Shown here: piece after piece, positions 27,659 through 36,520 of the stretch
How positions within the stretch are numbered: position 1 is the first letter of the stretch
Layout of the letters: the number at the start of each line of letters is the position of its first letter
Assembly: GCF_902706225.1 (NCBI RefSeq)
Contig: NZ_CACSKB010000009.1
Coordinates: 24,863 to 88,862, forward strand
Source: Microbacterium sp. 18062
Lineage (GTDB): Bacteria; Actinomycetota; Actinomycetes; Actinomycetales; Microbacteriaceae
DNA: 64,000 nucleotides
Reading direction: 5' to 3'
Made by a program: the position numbers and the translations under genes
The notes under the pieces: generated by a model
Told to the model about the DNA's origin: nothing
The model's database searches: none
What the model saw: the letters and a program-made list of their open reading frames with translations, nothing else

Positions 27659-28971
27659 CCGAAGCGTCCGACCTCGTCCCCGAGGCACCGGAACCCGCTG
27701 AGGGTTCCGGTGCCCGCCCCGGCCTGAGTCGGCGTGGCCTGCTCGGGCTGATCGGCGCAGGAACGGCCGGGCTGGCGATCGGAGCCGGGGTCGGGGCGGC
27801 GATCACGGCATCCGTGACCGCGTCCGGTGGGGCCTCGACGGCGGCGGTCCACCCGTTCTTCGGCGCACACCAGGCGGGGATCACGACCCCGGTGCAGGAC
27901 CACCTGCACTTCGCCGCCTTCGACGTGGACGACGACACCACCCGCGACGAGCTGGTCGCGCTGCTGCAGGACTGGTCGTATGCGGCCGCCCGCATGACGC
28001 AGGGGCTCGACGTCAGCGCCTCCGGTGCGGTCGGGGGGTCCCCGCAGGCGCCGCCCGACGACACCGGCGAGGCGCTCGGACTGCCCGCGAGCGCCCTCAC
28101 GGTCACCTTCGGCGTCGGTCCGGGACTGTTCGAGAAGGACGGCATCGACCGGTTCGGTCTCGCCGCCCGCCGGCCGGCCGAGCTGACGGAGCTGCCCGCC
28201 TTCCTCGGGGACGACCTCGACCCGCTCGCCTCCGGCGGCGATCTGTGCGTGCAGGCCTGCGCCGACGACCCGCAGATCGCCGTGCATGCCGTGCGCAACC
28301 TGACCCGGATCGCCTTCGGGCGCGCCACGCTCCGCTGGTCGCAGCTCGGTTTCGGGCGGACGTCGAAGACGACCGTCGCACAGACCACGCCCCGCAACCT
28401 GTTCGGCTTCAAGGACGGCACCGCCAACATCCTCGCCGACGACGTCGCGGCCCTCGACGAGCACGTGTGGGTCCCCGCCGCGGACGGTCCGGCGTGGCTC
28501 GTCGGCGGCAGCTACCTCGTGGCGCGCCGCATCCGCCAGACCATCGAGGTGTGGGACCGGCTGCGCCTGGCGGAGCAGGAGCGCACGGTCGGTCGCAGCA
28601 AGGGCGAGGGGGCGCCGCTGTCGGGTGGCACGGAGAACACCGACCCGGACTTCGAGGCCGCCGGCGAGAGCGCCTCGCCGGCGATCGACGTCGCCTCGCA
28701 TGTGCGTCTCGCGCATCCGGACTTCAACGACGGCACGCGGATGCTGCGCCGCGGCTACAACTTCGTCGACGGGAACGACGATCTCGGCGCGCTCAACGCG
28801 GGGCTGTTCTTCCTCTCGTTCCAGAGGTCGCCGCAGCAGTTCATCACGGTCCAGCGGGCGCTCGCGAAGGATCTGCTCTCGGAGTACCTCCGTCACGTCG
28901 GCTCCGGCGTCTGGGCCGTGCCGCCCGGAGCGCGCGAAGGGTCGTACGTCGGGGCGGGTCTGTTCGCCTGA
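27655..28971 (+). CDS. efeB: Dye-decolorizing heme peroxidase EfeB
   Basis: A 438-residue Dyp-type peroxidase with a Tat signal (SRRGLLGLIGAG) that exports the folded heme protein. The peroxidase motif GFKDGT (GxxDG) carries the catalytic Asp; the proximal heme His is likely in ASHVRLAHP, and RRGYNF is conserved. It is the third gene of efeUOB and starts with GTG overlapping the efeO stop. A strong hairpin follows directly. Confidence 0.95.
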   Translation: MTEASDLVPEAPEPAEGSGARPGLSRRGLLGLIGAGTAGLAIGAGVGAAITASVTASGGASTAAVHPFFGAHQAGITTPVQDHLHFAAFDVDDDTTRDELVALLQDWSYAAARMTQGLDVSASGAVGGSPQAPPDDTGEALGLPASALTVTFGVGPGLFEKDGIDRFGLAARRPAELTELPAFLGDDLDPLASGGDLCVQACADDPQIAVHAVRNLTRIAFGRATLRWSQLGFGRTSKTTVAQTTPRNLFGFKDGTANILADDVAALDEHVWVPAADGPAWLVGGSYLVARRIRQTIEVWDRLRLAEQERTVGRSKGEGAPLSGGTENTDPDFEAAGESASPAIDVASHVRLAHPDFNDGTRMLRRGYNFVDGNDDLGALNAGLFFLSFQRSPQQFITVQRALAKDLLSEYLRHVGSGVWAVPPGAREGSYVGAGLFA

Positions 28972-28976
28972 TGCGA

Positions 28977-29000
28977 AGTCTCCCCGGAGGGGGGGAGACT
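28977..29000. terminator. Terminator hairpin after efeB
   Basis: Perfect 9-bp arms AGTCTCCCC/GGGGAGACT. The stem is the same sequence core as the hairpin in repeat copies A and B. It can serve both convergent genes. Confidence 0.8.
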
Positions 29001-29008
29001 CAGGTCTG

Positions 29009-30187
29009 TCAGCCGTTCTGGCGTGGATCCGGATGAAGCGCCGCAGCCCTCGCCCGCGCATCGGATGCAGAAGCGGGCCGGCGGGAGCCGGTCGGGTCGT
29101 TGCGATGACCCTCGGCGCCCGCCAGCGCGGGATCGGCGAACAACCAGTGCCAGCGCGGTTCGACGAGCGGTCGGAAGACCGTGCGCACAGGCTTCGTCGC
29201 GAGACCCAGTGCGATCAGGACCGCGGCGACGGAGACGACCGGCAGCCAGAACCAGGTGGGGTCGAGCCCGCGGAGGACTCCGGACTCGCGGAACGGGTAG
29301 AGCACGAACGAGTGCAGGAGGTAGACGTACATCGTGTATTGACCGAAGTGCGTCCACCACGTCGCCGAGCGCGGCAGGAGCACGAAGAACGCGGCGCTGA
29401 GGAGCAGGGCGATCGCGATGAGCAGGATCCGCACGCCGCCCGCCCACCACTGCGTGCCGCCGAGGGCGGCGTACGAGTCCTCGTAGAAGAGCCACGCGCG
29501 CAGGTCCATCTCGCGCCACTGATCGATGAACAGCCACGCGATCGTGCCGGCCACCGCGATGGCGCCGGCCGCGCCCGTGACCAGCCACCACGGGCGCCGG
29601 CCGAGCAGATCGGCCCTGGCCACGACGTCGCGCTCGCGCAGCCACCAGCCGAGGGTGAAGAAGAAGAGCAGCCCGAGCGTCCGCGACAGCGAGAGGGTCG
29701 AGTCGACGTTGGGGAGGTAGCCGACGCCGACGGAGACGATCGCGGCCCAGAGCACGGGCCACTTCAGCAGCGCGAGGTACGGCAGGACCAGCCGGAAGAT
29801 GCCGAGCGCCAGCAGGAACCACAGGGTCCACGACGGCTGTGTCGGGTTGGGATTCGCCTGGCCCTCCACGAGCCACTTGGTGAGCGTCCAGAGCGTCTCG
29901 AAGATCAGGTAGGGCAGCAGGATGTCGGTGATGACCCGTGCCATCTGCCGCCGCCCGAGAGCCCCGGCCTTGGAGAAGTAGCCAGAGATGATCGCGAACG
30001 CCGGCATGTGGAACGCGTAGACCACGAGATACACCGCGAGCGCGACGTCCGAGTCGTAGATGAGGCGCTGGATGGCGTGGCCCAGCACCACGAGCACGAT
30101 GCACGCGAAGCGCGCGTTGTCCCAGAACGGCACGCGCCGCCTCGGTCGAGCGGGGGCGGACGCGGCGGCAGGGGTCGGATCGCTCAT
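29009..30187 (-). CDS. Acyltransferase family 3-like membrane protein
   Basis: A 392-residue polytopic protein with about ten hydrophobic helices, resembling fucose 4-O-acetylase-like acyltransferases: VPFWDNARFACIVLVVLGHAI near the N-terminus, FHMPAFAIISGYF, and WTLWFLLAL. Such proteins acetylate surface polysaccharide or lipid. The C-terminal ~45 residues are hydrophilic and disordered-looking. TAGGGT lies 9 nt before ATG on the minus strand. The target is unknown. Confidence 0.85.
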   Translation of the reverse strand: MSDPTPAAASAPARPRRRVPFWDNARFACIVLVVLGHAIQRLIYDSDVALAVYLVVYAFHMPAFAIISGYFSKAGALGRRQMARVITDILLPYLIFETLWTLTKWLVEGQANPNPTQPSWTLWFLLALGIFRLVLPYLALLKWPVLWAAIVSVGVGYLPNVDSTLSLSRTLGLLFFFTLGWWLRERDVVARADLLGRRPWWLVTGAAGAIAVAGTIAWLFIDQWREMDLRAWLFYEDSYAALGGTQWWAGGVRILLIAIALLLSAAFFVLLPRSATWWTHFGQYTMYVYLLHSFVLYPFRESGVLRGLDPTWFWLPVVSVAAVLIALGLATKPVRTVFRPLVEPRWHWLFADPALAGAEGHRNDPTGSRRPASASDARARAAALHPDPRQNG

Positions 30188-30290
30188 CGAACCTCGACCC
30201 TATCGCCCTGCGGCCGGGACCCGAGGGGGGTTGCCCGATGCCGGAGCGCGCTTCCCGGGAATACTCTGGCGAAGGGCGCGTTAGATCCGA

Positions 30291-30305
30291 TATATTCATC
30301 TGAAT
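30291..30305 (+). promoter_or_regulatory. -10 box and 12-bp palindrome at the LLM monooxygenase start
   Basis: TATATT (30291-30296) ends 7 nt before ATG. ATTCA-TC-TGAAT (30294-30305) is a perfect palindrome covering the end of the -10, the presumed start point and the first codon bases, so a bound repressor would block initiation. Confidence 0.45.
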
Positions 30306-31575
30306 GGAAACGGATGCCGCCGCATCCGAGGAGCGGAAAGAGATCGTGACCGAGAACACCACCTGGCCCGGGATGCAGTTCGGCATCTTCACCGTGAGCG
30401 ACATCACGGAGGACCCGACCACAGGTCGCACGCCGACCGAGGCCGAGCGAATCCGCGACACCCTCACGATCGCGAAGCACGCGGAGGAAGTGGGGCTCGA
30501 CGTCTTCGCCCTCGGCGAGCACCACAATCCGCCGTTCTGGTCGTCCTCCCCGACCACGACCCTCGCCTACATCGCCGCGCAGACCGAGCGCCTGCTGCTG
30601 TCGACCGCGACCACGCTCATCACGACGAACGACCCGGTGAAGGTGGCCGAGGACTTCGCGATGCTGCAGCACGTGTCCGGCGGACGCACCGACCTGATGC
30701 TGGGGCGGGGGAACACCGGCCCCGTCTACCCGTGGTTCGGCAAGGACATCCGGCAGGGACTGCCGCTCGCGCTCGAGAACTACGCGCTGCTGCACAGGCT
30801 GTGGCGCGAGGACGTCGTCGACTGGGAGGGCACCTTCCGCACACCCCTGCAGGGCTTCACCGCGACGCCGCGGCCCCTGGACGGCGTCGCGCCGTTCGTC
30901 TGGCACGGCTCCATCCGCACCCCCGAGATCGCCGAGCAGGCGGCCTACTACGGCGACGGGTTCTTCGCCAACAACATCTTCTGGCCCGCCGAGCACTACC
31001 AGCGCCTCATCGGCCTGTACCGCCAGCGCTTCGCGCACTACGGCCACGGCACGCCCGAGCAGGCCATCGTGGGCCTGGGCGGCCAGGTTTTCATGCGCGC
31101 GAACTCGCAGGACGCGGTGGACGAGTTCCGTCCGTACTTCGACAACGCCCCCGTCTACGGGCACGGCCCGTCGATGGAGGACTTCACGCAGATGACGCCC
31201 CTCACCGTCGGGTCGCCGCAGCAGGTCATCGACCGCTACGCCGGCATGCGCGACATCTTCGGCGACTACCAGCGCCAGCTGTTCCTCATGGATCACGCGG
31301 GGCTCCCGCTGAAGACGGTGCTCGAGCAGCTCGACATCCTCGGCGGCGAGGTCGTGCCGGTGCTGCGCCGGGAGCTCGCGCGGAACCGCCCGGTCGAGGT
31401 GCCGGACGCGCCGACGCACGCGAACCTCGTCCGCGCCGCCTACGGCGACGGTCCCGCCCGCCAGGCGCGCCCCCGCGCTAACCGCGGCGACAACCTGACC
31501 GCGGGATCGCCCTACGCGGACACGCCCCAGCCCGCCGGCTCCGCCTTCGGCGCCGCCGCGACCGGGAGCCTCTGA
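30304..31575 (+). CDS. CE1758-family FMN-dependent luciferase-like monooxygenase
   Basis: A 423-residue luciferase-like monooxygenase (MQFGIFTVSDIT, LGEHHNPPFWSSSPTTTLAYIA, GGRTDLMLGRGN). It matches the actinobacterial group always paired with an FMN reductase, as here. Natural substrate unknown. ATG 30304 is preferred because TATATT lies 7 nt upstream; GTG 30346 is an alternative that gives VTENTTWPG. The ~50-residue C-terminal tail is Pro/Ala/Arg-rich. It is coupled by TGATG to the reductase. Confidence 0.9.
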   Translation: METDAAASEERKEIVTENTTWPGMQFGIFTVSDITEDPTTGRTPTEAERIRDTLTIAKHAEEVGLDVFALGEHHNPPFWSSSPTTTLAYIAAQTERLLLSTATTLITTNDPVKVAEDFAMLQHVSGGRTDLMLGRGNTGPVYPWFGKDIRQGLPLALENYALLHRLWREDVVDWEGTFRTPLQGFTATPRPLDGVAPFVWHGSIRTPEIAEQAAYYGDGFFANNIFWPAEHYQRLIGLYRQRFAHYGHGTPEQAIVGLGGQVFMRANSQDAVDEFRPYFDNAPVYGHGPSMEDFTQMTPLTVGSPQQVIDRYAGMRDIFGDYQRQLFLMDHAGLPLKTVLEQLDILGGEVVPVLRRELARNRPVEVPDAPTHANLVRAAYGDGPARQARPRANRGDNLTAGSPYADTPQPAGSAFGAAATGSL

Positions 31576-32219
31576 TGGCCGGCCGTCGCATCGCCGTCGT
31601 CTCGGCCGGGCTCTCGAACCCGTCGTCCACGCGCATGCTCGCCGACCGGATGCTGGCCGCCACCGTGCGGGAGCTCGCCGCCCGCGACATCCCGGTCGAG
31701 GCCGAGACGTTCGAGCTGCGCGACTACGCGCACGACATCACGAACAACCTGCTCACCGGCTTCGCCCCGCCCGCGCTGGAGTCGATGATCGCCACGGTCG
31801 TCTCGGCGGACGCGCTGATCGTCGTGACCCCGATCTTCTCCACGAGCTACTCGGGTCTGTTCAAGTCGTTCATCGACGTGCTCGACCCCGACTCGCTGCG
31901 CGGAACGCCGGTGCTCATCGGCGCGAACGCGGGCACGCCGCGGCACTCGCTGGCGATCGACTATGCCATCCGGCCGCTGTTCGCGTACCTGCACGCCGAC
32001 GCGATGTCGACGGGCGTGTTCGCCGCATCCGCCGACTGGGGTGGCTCGGAGGACCAGGTCGCCCCGCTCGGCGAGCGGATCGAGAAGGCGGCGCGCGAGC
32101 TGGCCGAGGCGATCGCGCGCCGGGAGCCGGCGACCGCGACGGATCCGTTCGACCCGGCGAACTACCTCGGCGAGGGGAAGTCCTTCGGACACCTCCTCGG
32201 CGGACTCGCGGGGGAGTAG
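31575..32219 (+). CDS. CE1759-family NAD(P)H-dependent FMN reductase
   Basis: A 214-residue flavodoxin-fold reductase: IAVVSAGLSNPSSTRMLAD binds FMN phosphate, and VVTPIFSTSYSGLFKSFID is the family signature. It supplies reduced FMN to the monooxygenase encoded immediately upstream (TGATG overlap). Confidence 0.92.
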   Translation: MAGRRIAVVSAGLSNPSSTRMLADRMLAATVRELAARDIPVEAETFELRDYAHDITNNLLTGFAPPALESMIATVVSADALIVVTPIFSTSYSGLFKSFIDVLDPDSLRGTPVLIGANAGTPRHSLAIDYAIRPLFAYLHADAMSTGVFAASADWGGSEDQVAPLGERIEKAARELAEAIARREPATATDPFDPANYLGEGKSFGHLLGGLAGE

Positions 32220-32254
32220 CGCCCGGCCCCGCGTCCGCGGGTACCCTCGCCTGG

Positions 32255-33031
32255 GTGGAGACCATCGTCAAGCAGCGAGTCGACGCGCTGCCCGGCTTCT
32301 TCGAGGCGGAGGCGGCCGGGCTGCGCTGGCTCGGTGAGGCGCAGAGCGCGGGCGGTGCCCGGGTCGTGCGGGTGCGGGAGGCGGTCCCGGGACGCATCGA
32401 GCTCGAGCGCGTGCGCGAGGGCCGCCCGGATGCGGCGCGCGCCCGTGCGTTCGGGAGGGCGCTCGCCGTGACGCACCGCGCGGGAGCCGCGGCCTTCGGC
32501 GCTCCGCCGACGGGGTGGGAGGGCCCGCTCTTCGTCGGCAGGCTCGAGCAGCCGAGGGCGAGCGAGACGTCCTGGGGGCGCTTCTACGCCGAGTGCCGGG
32601 TGCGGCCGTACTTGGAGCCCGCGCAAGCCAACGGGAACCTGTCGCGTTTGGGCGCGGCGCTCGTGCAGCGGGTGTGCGACGTGATCGCGGGCGGACGCTT
32701 CGACGACGATGATCCTCCCGCCCGGCTGCACGGTGATCTGTGGACCGGCAACGTGCTGTGGTCGCCGGACGGGGCCGTGCTGATCGACCCCGCCGCCCAC
32801 GGCGGGCATCGCGAGACGGACCTGGCGATGCTGCGGCTGTTCGGATGCCCGTTCCTCGAGGAGATCCTGTCGGGGTACGAGTCCGAGCAGCCGTTCCGCG
32901 CGGGCTGGCGCGAGCGCGTTCCGCTGCACCAGCTGCATCCGCTCGCCGTCCACGCCGTCGGGCACGGGCCGTCCTACGCAGCGGCGCTGGCGGACGCCGC
33001 CCGGCGGGTCGAGCAGCTGCTCGAGGCGTGA
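32255..33031 (+). CDS. Fructosamine/ketosamine-3-kinase family protein
   Basis: A 258-residue small kinase of the protein-kinase-like fold, with the catalytic loop LHGDLWTGNVLW and the metal Asp in LIDPAAHGGHRETDLAM. Family members phosphorylate fructosamines on glycated proteins or free ketosamines, promoting deglycation. GTG 32255 follows TACCCT (32242-32247) by 7 nt. The N-lobe is shorter and its glycine-rich region weaker than in typical members. Confidence 0.88.
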   Translation: METIVKQRVDALPGFFEAEAAGLRWLGEAQSAGGARVVRVREAVPGRIELERVREGRPDAARARAFGRALAVTHRAGAAAFGAPPTGWEGPLFVGRLEQPRASETSWGRFYAECRVRPYLEPAQANGNLSRLGAALVQRVCDVIAGGRFDDDDPPARLHGDLWTGNVLWSPDGAVLIDPAAHGGHRETDLAMLRLFGCPFLEEILSGYESEQPFRAGWRERVPLHQLHPLAVHAVGHGPSYAAALADAARRVEQLLEA

Positions 33032-33044
33032 GACGGACGCCGGC

Positions 33045-33992
33045 TCATCGGCGCATCCGCCGACTCTGCGTGGATGCGCTTCTGCGCCAGATCCTGTCCG
33101 CCCACCATGCGAACGCCACGGGGATCGCGGCGCTCACGATGCCCGAGACCCACCCCTGATCGGTCGCGTTCAGGTCGGTGCGGCCGAGCGCGCCGAGGAG
33201 CATCGCGGCGACGTTGTTGACGACGTGCAGGGCGATCGCCGCCTCCAAGCCCCCCGTGCGCCACGTGATCCAGCCGGTGGCGACGGCGAAGACGCCGACC
33301 GACAGCTGACCGGGCAGGTCGTAGTCGTGCCCGAGCACGAACAGGGGCACCGGCAGCAGGATGGCCCACGCCGGATGCCGCAGCCAGGCTCCGATCGTCT
33401 GCGCGAGCGTGCCCCGGAAGACGTACTCCTCGGCGGCCGCCTGCAACGGCACCAGCAGCACCACGTGCGCGACGAGCGCCGGTCGGTCCGCGCGAGTCGG
33501 GGGTGGGGCGCCTTCGCCGCGCCATGCCGGATCGAACGCGGCCATCGCGACGAGCGCGACGACGAGGACGACCAGCGCCGGCACCGTGAGGCGCAGCATC
33601 CATCGCCAGCGGAGGCGTCCCGCCACCGATGACAGGAGCCCGATCGGCGCGCACCCCGCGAGGCGGAAGCCGAGGAGCGTCGCCGGCAGCAGCAGGATGA
33701 TCGCGAGCATCGCGAACGCGAAGTCGGCGGGCCGGTACAGGTCGAGCGTGTCGGACACTCCCGGATCGACGCCGGCGACGACCGTCGCGACGGCCACCGT
33801 CACGATGCCGACACCGAGGAAGGTCGCATACAGCACGCCGGACAGCGCGATCCCGAGCAGCGGGCGCCACCTGCCGGGACGGCGCCATCGTGCGGCGAGG
33901 CGATGGTACGGCAGGTCTGTCCACGGCGGCGCGGACCCTGCCCGGGCGACGGCGGGAGGTTCGGACGGCGCGGACGCGGGGGAGTCGGACAT
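33045..33992 (-). CDS. CPBP family intramembrane glutamic endopeptidase
   Basis: A 315-residue membrane protein with about eight helices and the three Rce1/CPBP motifs: AAAEEYVFRG (Glu-Glu-x3-Arg), FVLGHDYD (His) and ALHVVNNVAA (His/Asn). It probably cleaves or processes prenylated or membrane peptides; function in bacteria is mostly unknown. It ends 13 bp from the convergent kinase gene. Confidence 0.9.
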   Translation of the reverse strand: MSDSPASAPSEPPAVARAGSAPPWTDLPYHRLAARWRRPGRWRPLLGIALSGVLYATFLGVGIVTVAVATVVAGVDPGVSDTLDLYRPADFAFAMLAIILLLPATLLGFRLAGCAPIGLLSSVAGRLRWRWMLRLTVPALVVLVVALVAMAAFDPAWRGEGAPPPTRADRPALVAHVVLLVPLQAAAEEYVFRGTLAQTIGAWLRHPAWAILLPVPLFVLGHDYDLPGQLSVGVFAVATGWITWRTGGLEAAIALHVVNNVAAMLLGALGRTDLNATDQGWVSGIVSAAIPVAFAWWADRIWRRSASTQSRRMRR

Positions 33993-34122
33993 GCCTCCAG
34001 CCTCGCGAAGGCCCGCAGGCGACGGATCGGACCGAGGTGTCGGGTCCGCCGGGGAAGGTCGGATGCCGTCCTGCGACTTTCGGCCGATGCCGCCCGCACG
34101 CGCTCCCGCCTACGATGAGCGG

Positions 34123-35103
34123 ATGGCTCGCCCGCACCCGATCTGGAGCGCGACGTGGCGTCTCCTGCTGGCGACACTCATCGGCGCGGCCGCGTTCGTG
34201 GGCGTGTGGAGCGTCGAGATCATGGAGAACCCGGACCTGCCCCCGGCACCGCTGCTGATCGATCTGGCCCTGGGCGTCGGAGCGCTGATGGCCGTCGGCT
34301 TCCGGAACCGGGCGCCGCTGGCGATCGGTCTCGTCGTCTGCGCCGTCGGCGGCGTCTCCGCGCTCGCGGTCGGGGCGTCGCTGCTGGCGATCGTGTCGTT
34401 GTCGGCGCGACGCCGCGCGAGCTGGATCGCAGCCGCCGTCGGCGTGACGCTCGCATTCGCGCTGGCGTGGCAGGCGGTGGCGGGCGGACTCGGCCTCACC
34501 CAGCCCTCCGGCACCGCCGAATGGCTGATGCTCGTCCTCATCCTGCCGCTCGCGCTCGCCGTGCCGGTGCTCGTCGGAACGAACCTGGGTGCGCGCCGCG
34601 CGCTGATCGTGAGTCTGCGCGCGGAGACGGAGCGCGCCCGCGACGAGCAGGAGGCGCGCGCGGACAGCGCCCGCGTCGCCGAGCGCACGCGCATCGCGCA
34701 GGAGCTGCACGACGAGCTCGGTCACCGGCTGTCGCTCATCGCGCTGCACGCCGGTGCTCTCGAGTACCGCGACGACGTGCCCGCGGATCGTGCCAGGCAG
34801 ACCGCGGGAGTCATCCGTGCATCCGCAGAGCAGGCTCTCCTCGACGTGCGATCGACGCTCGGGATGCTGCGCCGGTCCGGCGTCGACGACGAGCCCTCGC
34901 CGGACGTGCGCGAGCGGATCGCGCAGTTGGTGACGGCCGCGACGGATGCGGGGATGCCGCTGGCGACCCGCCTCGATCCTGGGGTGCAGGCGGCTCTGCT
35001 CAAGGACACGCCTCCTGCGGAGCTCGTGGCCGCCGTCCGGCAGGCCGCCTCGGGCGGGACACCGCTGTCTCCGGCGGTCACCCGCCGTCTCGTGCAGCAC
35101 TGA
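34123..35103 (+). pseudogene. Deletion-fused remnant of a NarL-type histidine kinase and its response regulator
   Basis: A 326-residue frame. Residues 1-155 carry several hydrophobic helices; 185-250 are a HisKA_3 dimerisation domain with the phosphoacceptor His196 in AQELHDELGHR. At about residue 290 (nt ~34990) the text changes abruptly from kinase linker to ALLKDTPPAELVAAVRQ and LSPAVTRRLVQH, which is the end of a NarL/LuxR-type receiver domain. The kinase ATPase domain, the receiver phospho-Asp and the LuxR DNA-binding domain are all missing. A deletion that joined adjacent kinase and regulator genes explains this best. TACGAT lies 6 nt before ATG. Confidence 0.8.
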
Positions 35104-35119
35104 GCCCTGCTCGAGCGAC

Positions 35120-35198
35120 ACAACGGCGGAGATCGACCACGACACGCGGTGCTCGGGCGCCGGGATGGCGGGATGTCGGGCAGGATCCCCGCCGTTGT
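35120..35198. repeat. 79-bp palindromic element, copy 1
   Basis: Bounded by 15-bp arms ACAACGGCGGAGATC and its complement GATCCCCGCCGTTGT (one mismatch). It starts 16 bp after the pseudogene stop. An 18-bp core around CACAACGGCGGAGATCG recurs at 46176-46193. Confidence 0.8.
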
Positions 35199-35256
35199 GC
35201 ACGGGCCGAACCCGCTGTTGCGCACGGCCGAATACGCCGTCGTGCACGGGCAGGAG
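35190..35256 (+). repeat. Three tandem 22-23 bp degenerate repeats
   Basis: Units begin at 35190, 35213 and 35235, each of the form CGCCGTTGTGCACGGGC plus a short tail; the unit start is the right arm of the adjacent palindromic element. Confidence 0.75.
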
Positions 35257-35341
35257 CACGCGCGGTGACGATCGGGTGAACGGTTCGTGATCCGGGGCGC
35301 CGCGCTGTCCGCTCGGGCCCTGCACGCGCCACGCTGGACGC

Positions 35342-36520
35342 GTGAGAGTCGCGCTGATCGCCGAGTCGTACCTGCCCCACATGAACGGGGTCACCGGATC
35401 CGTCCTGCAGGTGCTGCGACATCTCTCGGCGGGCGGGCACGAGGTGCTCGTGATCGCCCCTCGGGCGGCCGGCGCCGTCGCTCCGGTCGCGGGCGCCCGC
35501 ACCGAGCTGCTCGCCTCGCTGCCGTTTCCCGCCTACCCGCAGGTGCGGGTCGTGGTAGCCCGGGTCGCGCGGATCACGGCGATCCTGCGCTCCTTCCGCC
35601 CCGACGTCGTGCACCTCGCCTCGCCCTTCGTGCTCGGCTGGCAGGCGCTCGCCGCCGCGGACGCCGTGCGCGCCGCATCCGTCGCCGTCTATCAGACCGA
35701 CGTGATCGCCTATACGCGCAGATACGGGATGCCGCACGCCACCGCACTCGTCGCCGCTCACGTCGCGCGCCTGCACCAGCGGACCGCGCTCACCCTGGCG
35801 CCCTCGACCGCGTCGATGCGCCAGCTCGAGGGACTCGGTGTCGGCCGGCTGCGGGTGTGGGGCCGGGGCGTGGACGCCGAGAGGTTCCGTCCCGAGCGGC
35901 GCAGCGAGTCGTGGCGGGCGCGCGTGGCTCCGGGGCGGCGAATCGTCGGCTACGTCGGACGGCTCGCGCCGGAGAAGCAGGTCGAGGACCTGACCGCGCT
36001 GGCTCCGCTCCCGGGAACGCGCCTGGTGGTCGTCGGCGACGGCCCGGCCCGCGCGGCACTGGAGCGCCGGTTGCCGAGCGCGGTGTTCCTCGGTCACCTG
36101 TCGGGCGACGCGCTGGCCGAGGCGATGGCGAGCTTCGACGTGTTCGTGCATCCGGGGGAGAGCGAGACGTTCGGCCAGACCATCCAGGAGGCTCTCGCCA
36201 GCGGCGTTCCGGTCGTGGCCACGGGCAGGGGAGGGCCCGTCGACCTCGTGCGCTCGAGCATCGACGGCTGGCTCTATCGGCCCGGCGACCTCGCGGATCT
36301 GCGCGCGCGGGTCGAGGACCTGATCGGCGACGACGCCAAGCGTGCCGCGTTCGCCCTCGCGGCGCGCGAGTTGGTGCGGGGCCGCACGTGGGAAGCGCTG
36401 TGCGGTCAGCTGCTGGCGCACTACGACGAGGCGCGGATGCTGAGCCGGTCGGGGATGCAGCGCGGCGTCTCTCAGTCGAGCCAGCGGTACTCGGACTCGG
36501 GCCTTCCCGGCGTGCCGTAG
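35342..36520 (+). CDS. Family 4 glycosyltransferase (mannosyltransferase-like)
   Basis: A 392-residue GT-B enzyme resembling GDP-mannose-dependent α-mannosyltransferases: VALIAESYLPHMNGVTGSVL at the N-terminus, YVGRLAPEKQV and PGESETFGQTIQEALASGVP in the nucleotide-sugar domain (E-x7-E motif). It probably adds mannose to a membrane glycolipid at the inner face. Start is GTG 35342. The last ~16 codons run into the convergent regulator gene (49-bp overlap), and the tail SQRYSDSGLPGVP looks acquired by read-through. Confidence 0.88.
   Translation: MRVALIAESYLPHMNGVTGSVLQVLRHLSAGGHEVLVIAPRAAGAVAPVAGARTELLASLPFPAYPQVRVVVARVARITAILRSFRPDVVHLASPFVLGWQALAAADAVRAASVAVYQTDVIAYTRRYGMPHATALVAAHVARLHQRTALTLAPSTASMRQLEGLGVGRLRVWGRGVDAERFRPERRSESWRARVAPGRRIVGYVGRLAPEKQVEDLTALAPLPGTRLVVVGDGPARAALERRLPSAVFLGHLSGDALAEAMASFDVFVHPGESETFGQTIQEALASGVPVVATGRGGPVDLVRSSIDGWLYRPGDLADLRARVEDLIGDDAKRAAFALAARELVRGRTWEALCGQLLAHYDEARMLSRSGMQRGVSQSSQRYSDSGLPGVP

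Noticed and set aside
35190..35256. The three 22-23 bp tandem units as a mini-CRISPR array
   Set aside because: Units abut with no unique spacers and are degenerate; no cas genes.
32974..35502. An 842-codon minus-strand open frame across several genes
   Set aside because: Runs antisense through the kinase remnant and out of frame through the CPBP protease; no recognisable protein.
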